Assembly: GCA_007127495.1 (NCBI GenBank)
Contig: SKZG01000288.1
Coordinates: 1 to 10,230, forward strand
Reading direction: 5' to 3'
DNA: 10,230 nt
Source: Planctomycetales bacterium
GTDB lineage: Bacteria > Planctomycetota > Planctomycetia > Pirellulales > Thermoguttaceae
Below are positions 1-7,082 of the stretch, in pieces. A program made the position numbers and the translations under genes. The stretch's first letter is position 1. Each line of letters opens with the position of its first letter. The notes beneath the pieces are model-generated. The model did not search any database. It saw only the letters and a list, made by a program, of their open reading frames with translations, and was not told the origin of the DNA.

Positions 1-567
1 GCGCGCCGCCATGGGCCGTTCGGGTACCAACATTACGCCTCGTACCGCGACTGGCTGCGCGACGAGTTCAGCTTCCGGTGCGTCTACTGCCTGATGCGCG
101 AGTTATGGGGACAGCGCTTGGCCGCTTTTCACATCGACCACCTCGTTCCACAAGTGCATGACGCAACGAAAGCAGCGGACTACGACAACCTTGTGTATGT
201 CTGCCCGAGCTGCAACGCCGTGAAGGGCGATGCTCCGGTTCCCGATCCTTGTCAAGCCGCCTATGGTCGCTGCGTACGCGTGAATGACGACGGCACAATC
301 GAGCCGCTGACTCCGGATGGTGAAAGGCTCATTGACCAACTGCGTTTGGACAGCCCCGACCGCTCGCGCTGCCGGCGACTGATCCTGGACACGCTTCGTT
401 TCTTCGCGCACCAAGGCGGTACCAAGTTGCTTACCGATTGGACTCGCTATCCCGACGACCTTCCAGATGTGCGGCGGAAACGCGAGCCCGGCAACCGCCG
501 GCCGGACGGTCGCGATGAGTGCTGCTTCGCACGGCGGGAACGAGGTGAATTGCCCGAAACGTACTGA
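1..567 (+). CDS. HNH endonuclease, 5'-truncated by window edge
   Basis: The reading frame is open from base 1 to a TGA at 565-567, so the start lies outside the window; 188 codons are visible. Numbering from the first codon seen, a CVYC pair (27-30), a HIDHLVP segment (44-50, with the DH at 46-47 typical of the HNH core), Asn63 and a CPSCN..K segment (68-75) make up a zinc-ribbon HNH nuclease domain: two CxxC knuckles holding the fold and a His/Asn catalytic centre that binds a divalent metal. The 100 or so residues after it are charged, with no motif I recognise. An ATG at 94 would be a poor start because it falls inside the first CxxC knuckle. HNH proteins of this kind occur in restriction, phage and housekeeping settings, and nothing beside it shows which applies. 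Domain call is firm; biological role is unknown. Confidence 0.78.
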   Translation, partial: ARRHGPFGYQHYASYRDWLRDEFSFRCVYCLMRELWGQRLAAFHIDHLVPQVHDATKAADYDNLVYVCPSCNAVKGDAPVPDPCQAAYGRCVRVNDDGTIEPLTPDGERLIDQLRLDSPDRSRCRRLILDTLRFFAHQGGTKLLTDWTRYPDDLPDVRRKREPGNRRPDGRDECCFARRERGELPETY

Positions 568-770
568 AATAGGAGTGCAGCGACTTGAGGCATGATCCTC
601 GGGCCCCGCGGAAGGCTCAGGGGAAAGGCGGCCTGCCGGGAACGGTGTGTCGAGTGGCATTCTCGGGCACCAACTTCAGCGACAAAGCCCCCGCCTGCGC
701 CCCCTTGACCTGCCAGTTTCTCCCGGCTATCTTTGAGTTCTGTGAGAAGAATAGGCTTTCCTGTCCCTTA

Positions 771-869
771 GGATCGGCAAAGAAATAACTGTCGCTCTTT
801 CTTCCCCCTCACCCTACCCTCTCCCACCGTGGGAGAGGGGACATCGGAAAGTCATTTCTTTGCCGATCC
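771..869. mobile_element. MITE-like element with 19-bp inverted repeats and TTA flanks
   Basis: The left arm (771-789, beginning GGATCGGCAAAGAAAT) and the reverse complement of the right arm (851-869) agree at 18 of 19 positions; the one difference would be a G-U wobble in RNA. TTA sits directly outside both ends (768-770 and 870-872), as expected of a short target-site duplication. Inside is a perfect 11-bp hairpin (817-827 with 829-839). There is no coding capacity, so if mobile it needed a transposase supplied elsewhere; TA-containing target sites suggest an IS630/Tc1-like enzyme, which is inference only. The alternative is a nested extragenic palindrome made by local inverted duplication. 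Its right end is five bases from the downstream ATG. Confidence 0.5.
806..839. repeat. Dispersed C-rich repeat with hairpin, copy 1
   Basis: Bases 806-825 (CCCTCACCCTACCCTCTCCC) are identical to 4146-4165. Here the run is followed by its mirrored partner, giving an 11-bp perfect stem (817-827 with 829-839) closed by a single base between the arms. C-rich runs of this kind paired with a GGGAGAGGG arm recur between genes in many high-GC genomes. In RNA it could work as a bidirectional hairpin, but no U-run follows, so I do not call it a terminator. Confidence 0.65.
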
Positions 870-874
870 TTAGC

Positions 875-1276
875 ATGTTCTACCGAGTGCTGGCCGACGT
901 GCTCGTGGTGATCCATTTCGCGTACGTCGCCGTCGTGGTGGGCGGCATGGCGGCCATCCTCGTCGGCCTTTGGCGAAAATGGCGCTGGGTTCGCAATTTC
1001 TGGTTCCGGCTGATCCATTTGCTGATGATCGGCGTGGTGGCCGTTCAGGCAATCTTGGGCCTTCGTTGCCCGCTGACCGTCTGGGAGTACCAGCTTCGCG
1101 TCGCCGGCGGCGGAGAGGGACATCCGGGAACGTTCGTTGCTCGCCTGGTTCACGGGATGCTGTTCTTCGAGCTGCCGCCGTGGGTGTTTACGGCCGGGTA
1201 CATTTTATTTGGGGCGGCCGTGCTCTTGACTTTTGTGCTGGCCCCGCCCAGGTGGCCTGAACGCCACTCTCGATAA
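875..1276 (+). CDS. DUF2784 family membrane protein
   Basis: The product is a 133-residue hydrophobic protein of unknown function, matching the DUF2784 pattern: an opening MFYRVLADVLVVIHFAYV helix (about 5-32), a second helix after an Arg/Trp-rich loop (about 43-63), a CPLTVWE motif (65-71) and a last helix (about 101-124). Length is normal for the family. ATG 875 is chosen because the family begins right at this MxYRxLAD sequence; an in-frame TTG at 860 would add only five residues lying inside the inverted repeat. There is no visible Shine-Dalgarno, and the MITE-like element ends at 869, so the native upstream region may have been displaced. The inner membrane is its expected place; no substrate is known for the family. 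Confidence 0.85.
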   Translation: MFYRVLADVLVVIHFAYVAVVVGGMAAILVGLWRKWRWVRNFWFRLIHLLMIGVVAVQAILGLRCPLTVWEYQLRVAGGGEGHPGTFVARLVHGMLFFELPPWVFTAGYILFGAAVLLTFVLAPPRWPERHSR

Positions 1277-1280
1277 CTAC

Positions 1281-1298
1281 AGGCGAATACGGGATCGG
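1281..1298. repeat. 18-bp exact repeat, copy 1 (mate at 8309-8326)
   Basis: AGGCGAATACGGGATCGG occurs here between genes and again, in the same orientation, inside the subunit IV-like cytochrome b gene. On the minus strand the shared bases read Asp-Pro-Val-Phe-Ala in both places. The flanks are unrelated. An exact 18-mer is unlikely by chance in 10 kb, but compositional bias could account for it. Confidence 0.45.
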
Positions 1299-1472
1299 AC
1301 TTGCCCGTCGCGTACAAAAGCGGTATCATGTAGTTGTGGCCCTCTGCCATGCGCGTGAGTTGATGTGCAAATTGGGGAGCCGATAATCAGCCCGTTGGGC
1401 GCCTGTAAGTAAAGGGCTCGGACGCGTGTACAGCCGTGTCGTCCTGCCGAGGTGGGAGAGACGGATCACACA

Positions 1473-1487
1473 ACCTGGGTCCCAGGT
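1473..1487. repeat. 15-bp perfect palindrome (ACCTGGG-T-CCCAGGT)
   Basis: Two 7-base arms surround a single T, about 115 bases upstream of the larE start. It could be a protein-binding site or a small hairpin. No T-run follows, so a terminator is unlikely. Function unknown. Confidence 0.4.
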
Positions 1488-1600
1488 GCCTCCTTTGGTT
1501 TTAACGGGCTCCCATCACTGTGCATTGCCACGGCATTACGGCGGAGGGCCACGCTTTTTGCGCCGACGTCGATCGTAACCTTGCTATGGATCAGGTCGAA

Positions 1601-2542
1601 ATGGACCCGAACGCACTTTCCGACGATCTGCGCGCGAAACGGGATCGGCTCATCGAACTGCTTCGCGGCTACGGTAGCTGCGCGGTCGGCTTTTCCGGCG
1701 GGCTCGATAGCAGCGTGCTGGCCAAGGCGGCTGCCGTGGCCCTGGGCGAGAGGGCCGTGGCCGTGACCGCCGTCGGGGCGAGTATCGCCTCCGGAGAACT
1801 CGACGAGGCACGCGACGTGGCACGCCGCATCGGCATTCGGCACGAAATCGTCGAGTCGCGCGAAATCGACGATCCCGGCTACCGCCGCAACGCCGCTGAC
1901 CGCTGCTACTTCTGCAAGAGCGCGCTGGCCGAAGAAATCCGGGCCGCCGCCGAACGGCTCGGATTGGCCGTGATTGCCGACGGCCGCAATCGCGACGACC
2001 TAGGCGACCATCGACCCGGAATCCGCGCCGCCAACGAGCGGGACATGCGGGGGCCGCTGGCCGAGTGCGGGCTGACTAAGGACGAACTCCGGCAACTCGC
2101 GCGGCATTGGCGACTGCCCATCTGGGACAAGCCGGCAACACCTTGTTTGAGCAGCCGTATCGCGTACGGCGAAGAGGTGACGGAGGAACGGCTTCACATG
2201 GTCGACCGCGCGGAACAGTTCCTGCGGGAACTCGGCTTCCGCCCGTTTCGCGTGCGGTATCATCGCGGCGACATGGCGCGTATTGAAGTGCCGGCATCCG
2301 ACATCTCGCGGCTGGCCGACGCGGAACTTCGCCGCCAGGTCGTGGAGCATTTCAAGCAGGTGGGCTTCAAGTACGTCGCCCTCGATCTGGAGGGCTTTCG
2401 CAGCGGCAGCATGAACATCACCCTGCCCGCGGAAAGCCTCGAAGTGCAGGCGAAGCCGCCGCCGTCACTGCCCGACAAGGAGCATGACAACCAAGACAAC
2501 CACAAACAGCAGCCCAAGGCCGAGGCTGGCCCAAAGCCATAA
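1601..2542 (+). CDS. larE: ATP-dependent sacrificial sulfur transferase LarE, three-cysteine type
   Basis: LarE carries out the sulfur-insertion step in making the nickel-pincer nucleotide cofactor of lactate racemase and related enzymes: it adenylylates the pyridinium biscarboxylic acid mononucleotide and converts its carboxylates to thiocarboxylates. From ATG 1601 (313 residues) the landmarks are the PP-loop SGGLDSS (32-38), RCYFC with Cys102 and Cys105, and [10 protein letters not shown] with Cys182, the position of the sacrificial Cys176 of Lactobacillus LarE. Three cysteines indicate the iron-sulfur-cluster type described for Thermotoga LarE rather than the sacrificial type. The fold ends near EGFRSGSMN (about 264-272); beyond it is a charged, low-complexity tail of about 40 residues, encoded opposite the end of the kinase gene. 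ATG 1601 has AGG five bases upstream and best fits the family's distance to the PP-loop; ATG 1586 and GTG 1520 are in frame but lack a site. No larA, larB or larC lies in the window. Confidence 0.93.
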   Translation: MDPNALSDDLRAKRDRLIELLRGYGSCAVGFSGGLDSSVLAKAAAVALGERAVAVTAVGASIASGELDEARDVARRIGIRHEIVESREIDDPGYRRNAADRCYFCKSALAEEIRAAAERLGLAVIADGRNRDDLGDHRPGIRAANERDMRGPLAECGLTKDELRQLARHWRLPIWDKPATPCLSSRIAYGEEVTEERLHMVDRAEQFLRELGFRPFRVRYHRGDMARIEVPASDISRLADAELRRQVVEHFKQVGFKYVALDLEGFRSGSMNITLPAESLEVQAKPPPSLPDKEHDNQDNHKQQPKAEAGPKP

Positions 2543-4009
2543 CGGCTGACGGTTGCGTCGCGACGGATACGCCTCGATGTCGGCACGGCTGAGCGCGGCC
2601 CGGCCGCGGATACGGGCAACCAGCGGGTCGTCGTCGGTTTGGATTTCGAACGCACCGAGGGGAGCGGCCGGTTGCGATGCAGGCTCGGAAATGGCGCCCA
2701 ACAGATTCAGGTCGGAACTGCTGGCGACTTTCTTGCTGCGTATGCGAGGCTTCCGCGGGCTGGCGTTCGTGGGGCCGACGTTCCGCAACGTATCCTGCAA
2801 CGAGCCCGGCACACGGCGCGGCGGCGTACCGCGGCGGGCATGAAGCGGCGCCGCCTGGGGCGACTGCGCCGCGCTGCGGCCGGGGGCACCCGCGACGAGC
2901 CGGGCCGATGAACCGCCGGCCGAACTGCCCGAGGAGCCGCCGTGCGAACCGCTGCCCCCGTCCACTGAATGGCCATGCGCATGGAGCCAGTCGGCCAGCG
3001 CAGCGGCGACTTCCGCCATGGAGGCATAACGCTGGGCCGGCTTCTTCGCCATCATCTTCTCGCAGATCTCGACCAGGTCCGGCGGAGCGTCGGGCCGGTC
3101 GTTCCGGATCGGCGGAGGCGGCTGCTTCTGGTGCGCCATGAGCCGTTGCGGCAGCGTCCCCTCGGGAAACGGCGGATGCCCGGTCAGCAGGTAATACAGC
3201 GTGCAACCCAGGCTGTAAATGTCGGCGCGGGCGTCGACACCGTGGCTGTCCAGTGCCTGCTCCGGCGCCAGGTAATCGGCCGTACCCAGCACGTTCTCGT
3301 CGTACGCCACGGTCAGCGAAGCCCGATCCTCGTCGGTAAACCGGGCCAGCCCGAGGTCGAGTACCTTGACGACGTTCTTTCGGTCGACGAGCAGGTTGGC
3401 CGGTTTTACGTCGCGGTGGATCAATCCGGCTTCGTGGGCATGGGCCAGCCCTTCCGCGCTCTGCCGGATGTAATCGGCCGCGTCGGAATAGCTCATCGGC
3501 CCCTCGTCGCGGACCATCGCTTGCAAGTCGTGCCCCTCGACGTACTCCATGACCAGGAAGTGGACGTCGCCATCGTTGTCGACGTCGTAGGCACGCACGA
3601 TATTGCGATGGTCGAGGGCGGCGGCGGCTTGGGCTTCGCGATGGAAGCGGGCCAAGTACGAGGTATCTTCGACGCGTTTGCGGGGCAGTACCTTGATGGC
3701 CACGCGCCGCTGCATGAGGATGTGCTCCGCCAGATACACGCTGCTCATCCCCCCCGTGCCCAGGTGATCCAGCAGCCGGTACCGCTTCAAGAAGAACCCC
3801 TTGTGCCGCCCTTCCATGAGCTTTTCACACTGCCAGCGGGTGAGCAGGCCCGCGTCCATGAGGGGTTGGGCCAGTTGCTGCGCGTCGTTGGGTAAGCGAC
3901 CGCTGTTCTGCTTGCGCACCGCTTCGAACACCCGGTCGAGCTGATCCTGGGCGATCAGCCGACTACGGCTGAGCAGGTCGGCAAAGGTATCAGCTTTGGG
4001 TTTGGGCAT
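2465..4009 (-). CDS. Membrane-anchored Ser/Thr protein kinase (Hanks type)
   Basis: A 514-residue kinase. Residues about 8-70 form a helical module ending in a [17 protein letters not shown] signature common ahead of the kinase domain in planctomycetes. The catalytic domain (about 75-345) has the glycine loop GTGGMSSVY (85-92), VAIK with Lys106, Glu125 as likely helix-C partner, HRDVKPAN (198-205, catalytic Asp200), DLG in place of DFG (218-220), and APEQ (248-251). All catalytic residues are present, so it should be active. A Gly/Ser/Pro/Ala-rich linker (about 350-485) leads to one C-terminal membrane helix (about 490-512) followed by a very short end, so the kinase should face the cytoplasm as a tail-anchored protein without a sensor domain outside. 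ATG 4009 is chosen over GTG 4018 because GGTGAG lies just before it. Its 3' end overlaps larE by 78 bp. Substrate unknown. Confidence 0.95.
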   Translation of the reverse strand: MPKPKADTFADLLSRSRLIAQDQLDRVFEAVRKQNSGRLPNDAQQLAQPLMDAGLLTRWQCEKLMEGRHKGFFLKRYRLLDHLGTGGMSSVYLAEHILMQRRVAIKVLPRKRVEDTSYLARFHREAQAAAALDHRNIVRAYDVDNDGDVHFLVMEYVEGHDLQAMVRDEGPMSYSDAADYIRQSAEGLAHAHEAGLIHRDVKPANLLVDRKNVVKVLDLGLARFTDEDRASLTVAYDENVLGTADYLAPEQALDSHGVDARADIYSLGCTLYYLLTGHPPFPEGTLPQRLMAHQKQPPPPIRNDRPDAPPDLVEICEKMMAKKPAQRYASMAEVAAALADWLHAHGHSVDGGSGSHGGSSGSSAGGSSARLVAGAPGRSAAQSPQAAPLHARRGTPPRRVPGSLQDTLRNVGPTNASPRKPRIRSKKVASSSDLNLLGAISEPASQPAAPLGAFEIQTDDDPLVARIRGRAALSRADIEAYPSRRNRQPLWLWASLGLGLLFVVVLVVMLLVGQ

Positions 4010-4145
4010 ACTCACCACTCAAGGAGCCGATCGAGGCGACAAATGCCTTCTGCAATGGGAAAAGAAAACAGCCCATATCCTCCATAATATCATAGAAAAG
4101 GCCGCACGACTAGGGTGTTCTACCGACTTTCGCGTTATGTTCCCA

Positions 4146-4200
4146 CCCTCACCCTACCCTCTCCCCTGCTATTCCGCTGCGCGGACTTCGGGCGAGGGGG
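4146..4200. repeat. Dispersed C-rich repeat, copy 2
   Basis: The first 20 bases equal those of the copy at 806. Here the C-rich arm is separated from its G-rich partner (GGGCGAGGGGG, 4190-4200) by an insert of about 24 bases that contains a small CCGC-TGC-GCGG stem. Both copies lie between genes, one inside the MITE-like element and one without those terminal repeats, so the C-rich core seems to spread or persist independently. Confidence 0.6.
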
Positions 4201-4266
4201 CAGTTGAATCTGCCGATCGCCCAGGGGAGTTGTCAGGAACCTTCCCGCTTGGTACCTTGGGGGAAC

Positions 4267-4281
4267 TGCCGCGATGCGGCA
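4267..4281 (+). other. Small hairpin in the trpE leader
   Basis: TGCCGC-GAT-GCGGCA is a perfect 6-bp stem with a 3-base loop, 45 bases before the trpE start. Its left arm overlaps AACTGCC (4264-4270), which could instead pair with GGCAGTT (4199-4205), so two exclusive folds are possible. No T-run follows. Confidence 0.3.
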
Positions 4282-4326
4282 CTGGACTCGCGATTCGAGG
4301 AACGACCCGTTTTGGCGGGAGCGTGT

Positions 4327-5865
4327 ATGAATACCCAACCGGGCCCCCACTATCCTGACGCCGAGGCCTTCCGCGCCCTGGCCCGAAATGCCGACTTGGT
4401 GCCGGTTTACCGGAGGCTGACCAGCGACGCACTCAGCCCCGTCACGGCGTTCCACCGGATCGATGCCGGCCGGTGCGCCTGCCTGTTCGAGAGCGTCGTC
4501 GGGGGCGAGAAGGTGGGCCGGTACAGCTTCCTGGCAACCGAGCCGTTTTTCGAGATCGAGGCGTACGGCGATCGGGTTACCACGAACGCCTATTCCGGGG
4601 TGTCGGCCGGGGGCGAGCCCACGCTGGTCACCCGGCAGCGACAGTGTGCGAACCCCCTGGAGGAGGTGCGCCGGGAAGTCGAGGCGGTGCGCGCCGTCCA
4701 CCTTCCCGAACTGCCCCCCTTTTGCGGCGGCGCGGTCGGGTACGCGGGTTACGATACCGTTCGATACTTCGAGCACCTGCCCAATGCGCCGCCGGACGAT
4801 CGCCACGTGCCCGACCTGGCTTTTGCCTTCTACGACCAAATGGTGGTTTTCGACCACGTGAGCAAGACGATCGTTGTCGTCGTCATGGCTCGCCTGGACC
4901 GCCACCAGGGCGACGCGCCGGCGGCCTACGCCGATGCCTGCCGCCGTGTCGACCGGCTGGTGGAACAGCTTTCCACCCCGCGCAGCGACATCCAGCCGGT
5001 CGATATCCGTTTCGGCGGCGAGCCGGCCGTTTCGTGCGAATCGAACTTCACGCAGGCCGACTTCGAGCAAGCCGTAGGGAAGTGCATCGAGTACATCCGC
5101 GCCGGCGAGATTTTCCAGGTGGTCATCAGCCAGCGGCTGACCGTTCCCATCCGAAGCCATCCGTTCCAGATTTATCGCATGTTGCGCGTGATCAACCCAA
5201 GCCCGTTCATGTTCTACCTCCGCACGCCCAGCGTGACCCTGGTGGGCAGCTCGCCGGAGATCATGGTGCGCGTGGTCGATGGGCGGGTGATTACGCGCCC
5301 GCTGGCCGGCACGCGGCGGCGCGGCGCCACCGAGGACGAGGACCGGCGCCTTGCCGAGGAACTGCTGGCCGACCCGAAGGAACGTGCGGAACACGCGATG
5401 CTGGTCGACCTGGGCCGCAACGACGTCGGGCGCGTGGCCGAATACCGGTCCGTCGAGCTGACCGACGTGATGACCATCGAGCGGTACAGCCACGTGATGC
5501 ACATCACCTCGAACGTGAGCGGCCGGCTGCGGCCCGAATGTTCGGCCTTCGACGCCTTGCAGGCGTGCCTGCCGGCGGGAACCGTATCGGGAGCGCCCAA
5601 GGTGCGCGCCATGCAAATCATCGATGAAATCGAGCCGCACCGCCGCGGACCGTACGCCGGCGCAGTGGGCTACGTCGACTTTGCCGGCAACATGGACACG
5701 TGCATCGCCTTGCGCACCATTGTGGTGCAGGACGATAAGGCCTACGTGCAGGCCGGAGCCGGGATTGTGGCCGATAGCGTTCCCGAAAGCGAATGGAACG
5801 AAACCCTCAACAAGGCCCGCGGCTTGCTCAAGGCCCTGGAATTGGCCGAGGCACCTCCCCGGTAG
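4327..5865 (+). CDS. trpE: Anthranilate synthase component I (TrpE)
   Basis: TrpE converts chorismate to anthranilate, using ammonia from the glutamine amidotransferase TrpG; this is the first committed step of tryptophan synthesis, in the cytoplasm. The 512-residue length is normal. An N-terminal regulatory half holds LFES (53-56) and NPSPFMFYL (290-298), the two segments that form the tryptophan feedback site (usually LLES and NPSPYMFY), so end-product inhibition is expected. The chorismate-binding half shows [10 protein letters not shown] (324-333), [16 protein letters not shown] (355-370), [10 protein letters not shown] (416-425), GPYAGAVGY (441-449) and AGAGIVADS (476-484). ATG 4327 is supported by GGGAG five bases upstream. 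A PabB or isochorismate synthase is less likely given the feedback motifs. No trpG follows; the next gene, 69 bases on, is the MenC-like gene, so the amidotransferase must be elsewhere. Confidence 0.96.
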   Translation: MNTQPGPHYPDAEAFRALARNADLVPVYRRLTSDALSPVTAFHRIDAGRCACLFESVVGGEKVGRYSFLATEPFFEIEAYGDRVTTNAYSGVSAGGEPTLVTRQRQCANPLEEVRREVEAVRAVHLPELPPFCGGAVGYAGYDTVRYFEHLPNAPPDDRHVPDLAFAFYDQMVVFDHVSKTIVVVVMARLDRHQGDAPAAYADACRRVDRLVEQLSTPRSDIQPVDIRFGGEPAVSCESNFTQADFEQAVGKCIEYIRAGEIFQVVISQRLTVPIRSHPFQIYRMLRVINPSPFMFYLRTPSVTLVGSSPEIMVRVVDGRVITRPLAGTRRRGATEDEDRRLAEELLADPKERAEHAMLVDLGRNDVGRVAEYRSVELTDVMTIERYSHVMHITSNVSGRLRPECSAFDALQACLPAGTVSGAPKVRAMQIIDEIEPHRRGPYAGAVGYVDFAGNMDTCIALRTIVVQDDKAYVQAGAGIVADSVPESEWNETLNKARGLLKALELAEAPPR

Positions 5866-5934
5866 GTCTGGCGCGGCGCGTGCCTGCCGGAAGAAGCCTA
5901 CCCCTTTGATAACTCAGTAAACCGATTGCCTGCC

Positions 5935-7050
5935 ATGAAAATCGACTCGGTAGATGTGTACCATCTCGCCTTTCCGTTGACGCGACCGCTACGGTTGCGG
6001 GCGGTAGAGGCCCGGCAGATGGAAACCGTCTTCGTGTGTCTTCGGAGCGGTGAGGTGGAGGGCTGGGGCGAGTCGAGCCCCGGCGCCGCGCCCTGGTTCA
6101 GCGGCGAGTTCGCCGCCGGGGCGTTTGCCGCCATCCGCGACTGGTTTGCTCCCCTTCTAGCCGGGACGGTAGTCGATTCCGGCGAACACCTCCAGCAGCG
6201 GCTGGCGCCGTTGCGGGGCAATTCCTTCGCCAAAGGGGCGCTCGACATCGCCTGGTGGGACCTGCAAGCGCGGCGGCGGGCACAGCCCCTCTGGAAAACC
6301 TTGGGCGGAACCCGCAAATCGATCGAAATCGGGCCCGTCTTCGACCAAATGGAGTCGCCCGACGAATTCATCGAACAAATCCGCCAGGCGGTCGATGCCG
6401 GCTACGCGCGGGTGAAACTCATGTTCCGCCCCGGCTGGGACGTTCGCATGGTCGACGCCGTCCGAAAGGAATTGCCCGTGTTTCCCTTCCACGTCGACGT
6501 GGAGGGCGAGTTGACGCTAGGGCACCTGGACATGTTCTGCCGGCTCGACGACTTCGACCTGGCCATGGTCGAGCAGCCCCTTCCGCCGGACGACCTGGTG
6601 GGCCACGCCATGGTCCAGGACACCGTGCGCACGCCGATATGCCTCGACGAAGGCATTGCGTCGGTCCAGCAAGCCGAAATGGCCCTGGAATTGAAAAGCT
6701 GCCGGTACATCAACCTGAAGCCCGATCGCGTCGGCGGCTTCACTCCGGCGTTGGCGATCCACGACGCGGCCGCGGCCGCGGCCGTCGGCTGTTGGGTCGG
6801 CGCCTTGCCGCAAACGGGCCTGGGAACGCGGGCGGGCCTGGCCTTGGCCGCGAAGTCGAATTGCACCTACCCGGCTGACTGGCTCCCGCTGGACGACTAC
6901 CTCGAAGCCGACCTCGTCGAGCCGCTCGCACCCGCCCGCGATGAAAAAGACGGCGTCATGCGAGTTGCCCTCTGGAGCGAACCCGGCCTCGGAGTTGCGC
7001 CCGACCCAGCCCGGCTTGAACCGTTCACCGTTGCCCGAGCCACCGTTTGA
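5935..7050 (+). CDS. MenC-like enolase-superfamily protein (OSBS/NSAR branch), catalytic KxK altered
   Basis: The 371-residue product aligns by eye along its length with the o-succinylbenzoate synthase/N-succinylamino acid racemase branch (MenC2) of the enolase superfamily: N-terminal capping domain (about 1-125, with VEGWGESSPG at 41-50), then a TIM barrel. Metal ligands are kept: Asp188 (HVDVEG), Glu213 (VEQPLPPDD) and Asp238 (CLDEG); so is Lys262 (NLKPDRVGG). The KxK strand, however, reads Lys161-Leu-Met163, so the second lysine, the general base in characterised OSBS and NSAR enzymes, is absent. Other changes are Glu190 where Asn is usual, and Gln293 where the strand-8 motif usually has Glu (ALPQTGLG against GMIETGLG). 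True OSBS dehydrates SHCHC in menaquinone synthesis; that reaction is doubtful here. ATG 5935 fits the family start (MKI..V); no clear ribosome site. Probably co-transcribed with trpE (69 bases) and the ABM gene (32 bases). Confidence 0.85.
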   Translation: MKIDSVDVYHLAFPLTRPLRLRAVEARQMETVFVCLRSGEVEGWGESSPGAAPWFSGEFAAGAFAAIRDWFAPLLAGTVVDSGEHLQQRLAPLRGNSFAKGALDIAWWDLQARRRAQPLWKTLGGTRKSIEIGPVFDQMESPDEFIEQIRQAVDAGYARVKLMFRPGWDVRMVDAVRKELPVFPFHVDVEGELTLGHLDMFCRLDDFDLAMVEQPLPPDDLVGHAMVQDTVRTPICLDEGIASVQQAEMALELKSCRYINLKPDRVGGFTPALAIHDAAAAAAVGCWVGALPQTGLGTRAGLALAAKSNCTYPADWLPLDDYLEADLVEPLAPARDEKDGVMRVALWSEPGLGVAPDPARLEPFTVARATV

Positions 7051-7082
7051 GCGAATGAGTCCACCACTTACGAGGAGCTGCC

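Larger units (their letters stand above)
568..874. other. Gene-poor interval holding a MITE-like element
   Basis: About 300 bases lie between the HNH stop and the DUF2784 start. A 67-codon plus-strand frame (585-788) has no recognisable motif, no ribosome binding site I can see, and ends inside the left arm of the inverted repeat at 771, so I do not call it a gene. The right third (771-869) is the inverted-repeat element listed separately. I see no tRNA and no clear terminator apart from the element's own hairpin. Confidence 0.6.
1277..1600. other. Gene-poor interval upstream of larE
   Basis: About 320 bases hold no gene I can support. Visible items are an 18-base stretch repeated at 8309-8326 (1281-1298), a 15-base palindrome (1473-1487), and small stem-like pairs such as GCCC-GTT-GGGC near 1391. 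The larE frame stays open upward to a GTG at 1520, but the residues it would add do not resemble LarE. I checked by eye for a cloverleaf tRNA and a riboswitch core and saw neither. It may contain remnants of a decayed gene. Confidence 0.5.
4010..4326. promoter_or_regulatory. Divergent intergenic region between kinase gene and trpE
   Basis: This 317-base region must carry promoters for both genes. The patch around 4055-4100 is the most AT-rich part of the window and holds -10-like hexamers on both strands (CATAAT at 4083 on plus; TATGAT and TATTAT on minus), but I could not pair any with a convincing -35 box. A copy of the dispersed C-rich repeat follows (4146-4200), then a 6-bp hairpin with 3-base loop (4267-4281). 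I see no tryptophan-rich leader peptide or T-run, so a classical trp attenuator is not supported. Confidence 0.4.

Noticed and set aside
585..788. Possible 67-residue protein downstream of the HNH gene
   Set aside because: No ribosome binding site, no motif, and its last codons lie within the inverted repeat of the MITE-like element.
1277..1600. tRNA, riboswitch or small RNA in the gap before larE
   Set aside because: I could not build a cloverleaf with T-loop GTTCGA-type sequence or see a known riboswitch core; only short palindromes are present.
2969..3895. A 308-codon plus-strand frame opposite the kinase gene
   Set aside because: Its sequence is the antisense image of conserved kinase motifs; no family resemblance and no ribosome binding site.
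4010..4326. Classical trp attenuator upstream of trpE
   Set aside because: No short frame with tandem Trp codons and no hairpin followed by a T-run is visible.
4135..5640. A 501-codon open frame antisense to trpE
   Set aside because: It mirrors trpE codon structure (His, Arg, Val and Gly-rich), has no recognisable motif, and is explained by high GC at third positions.
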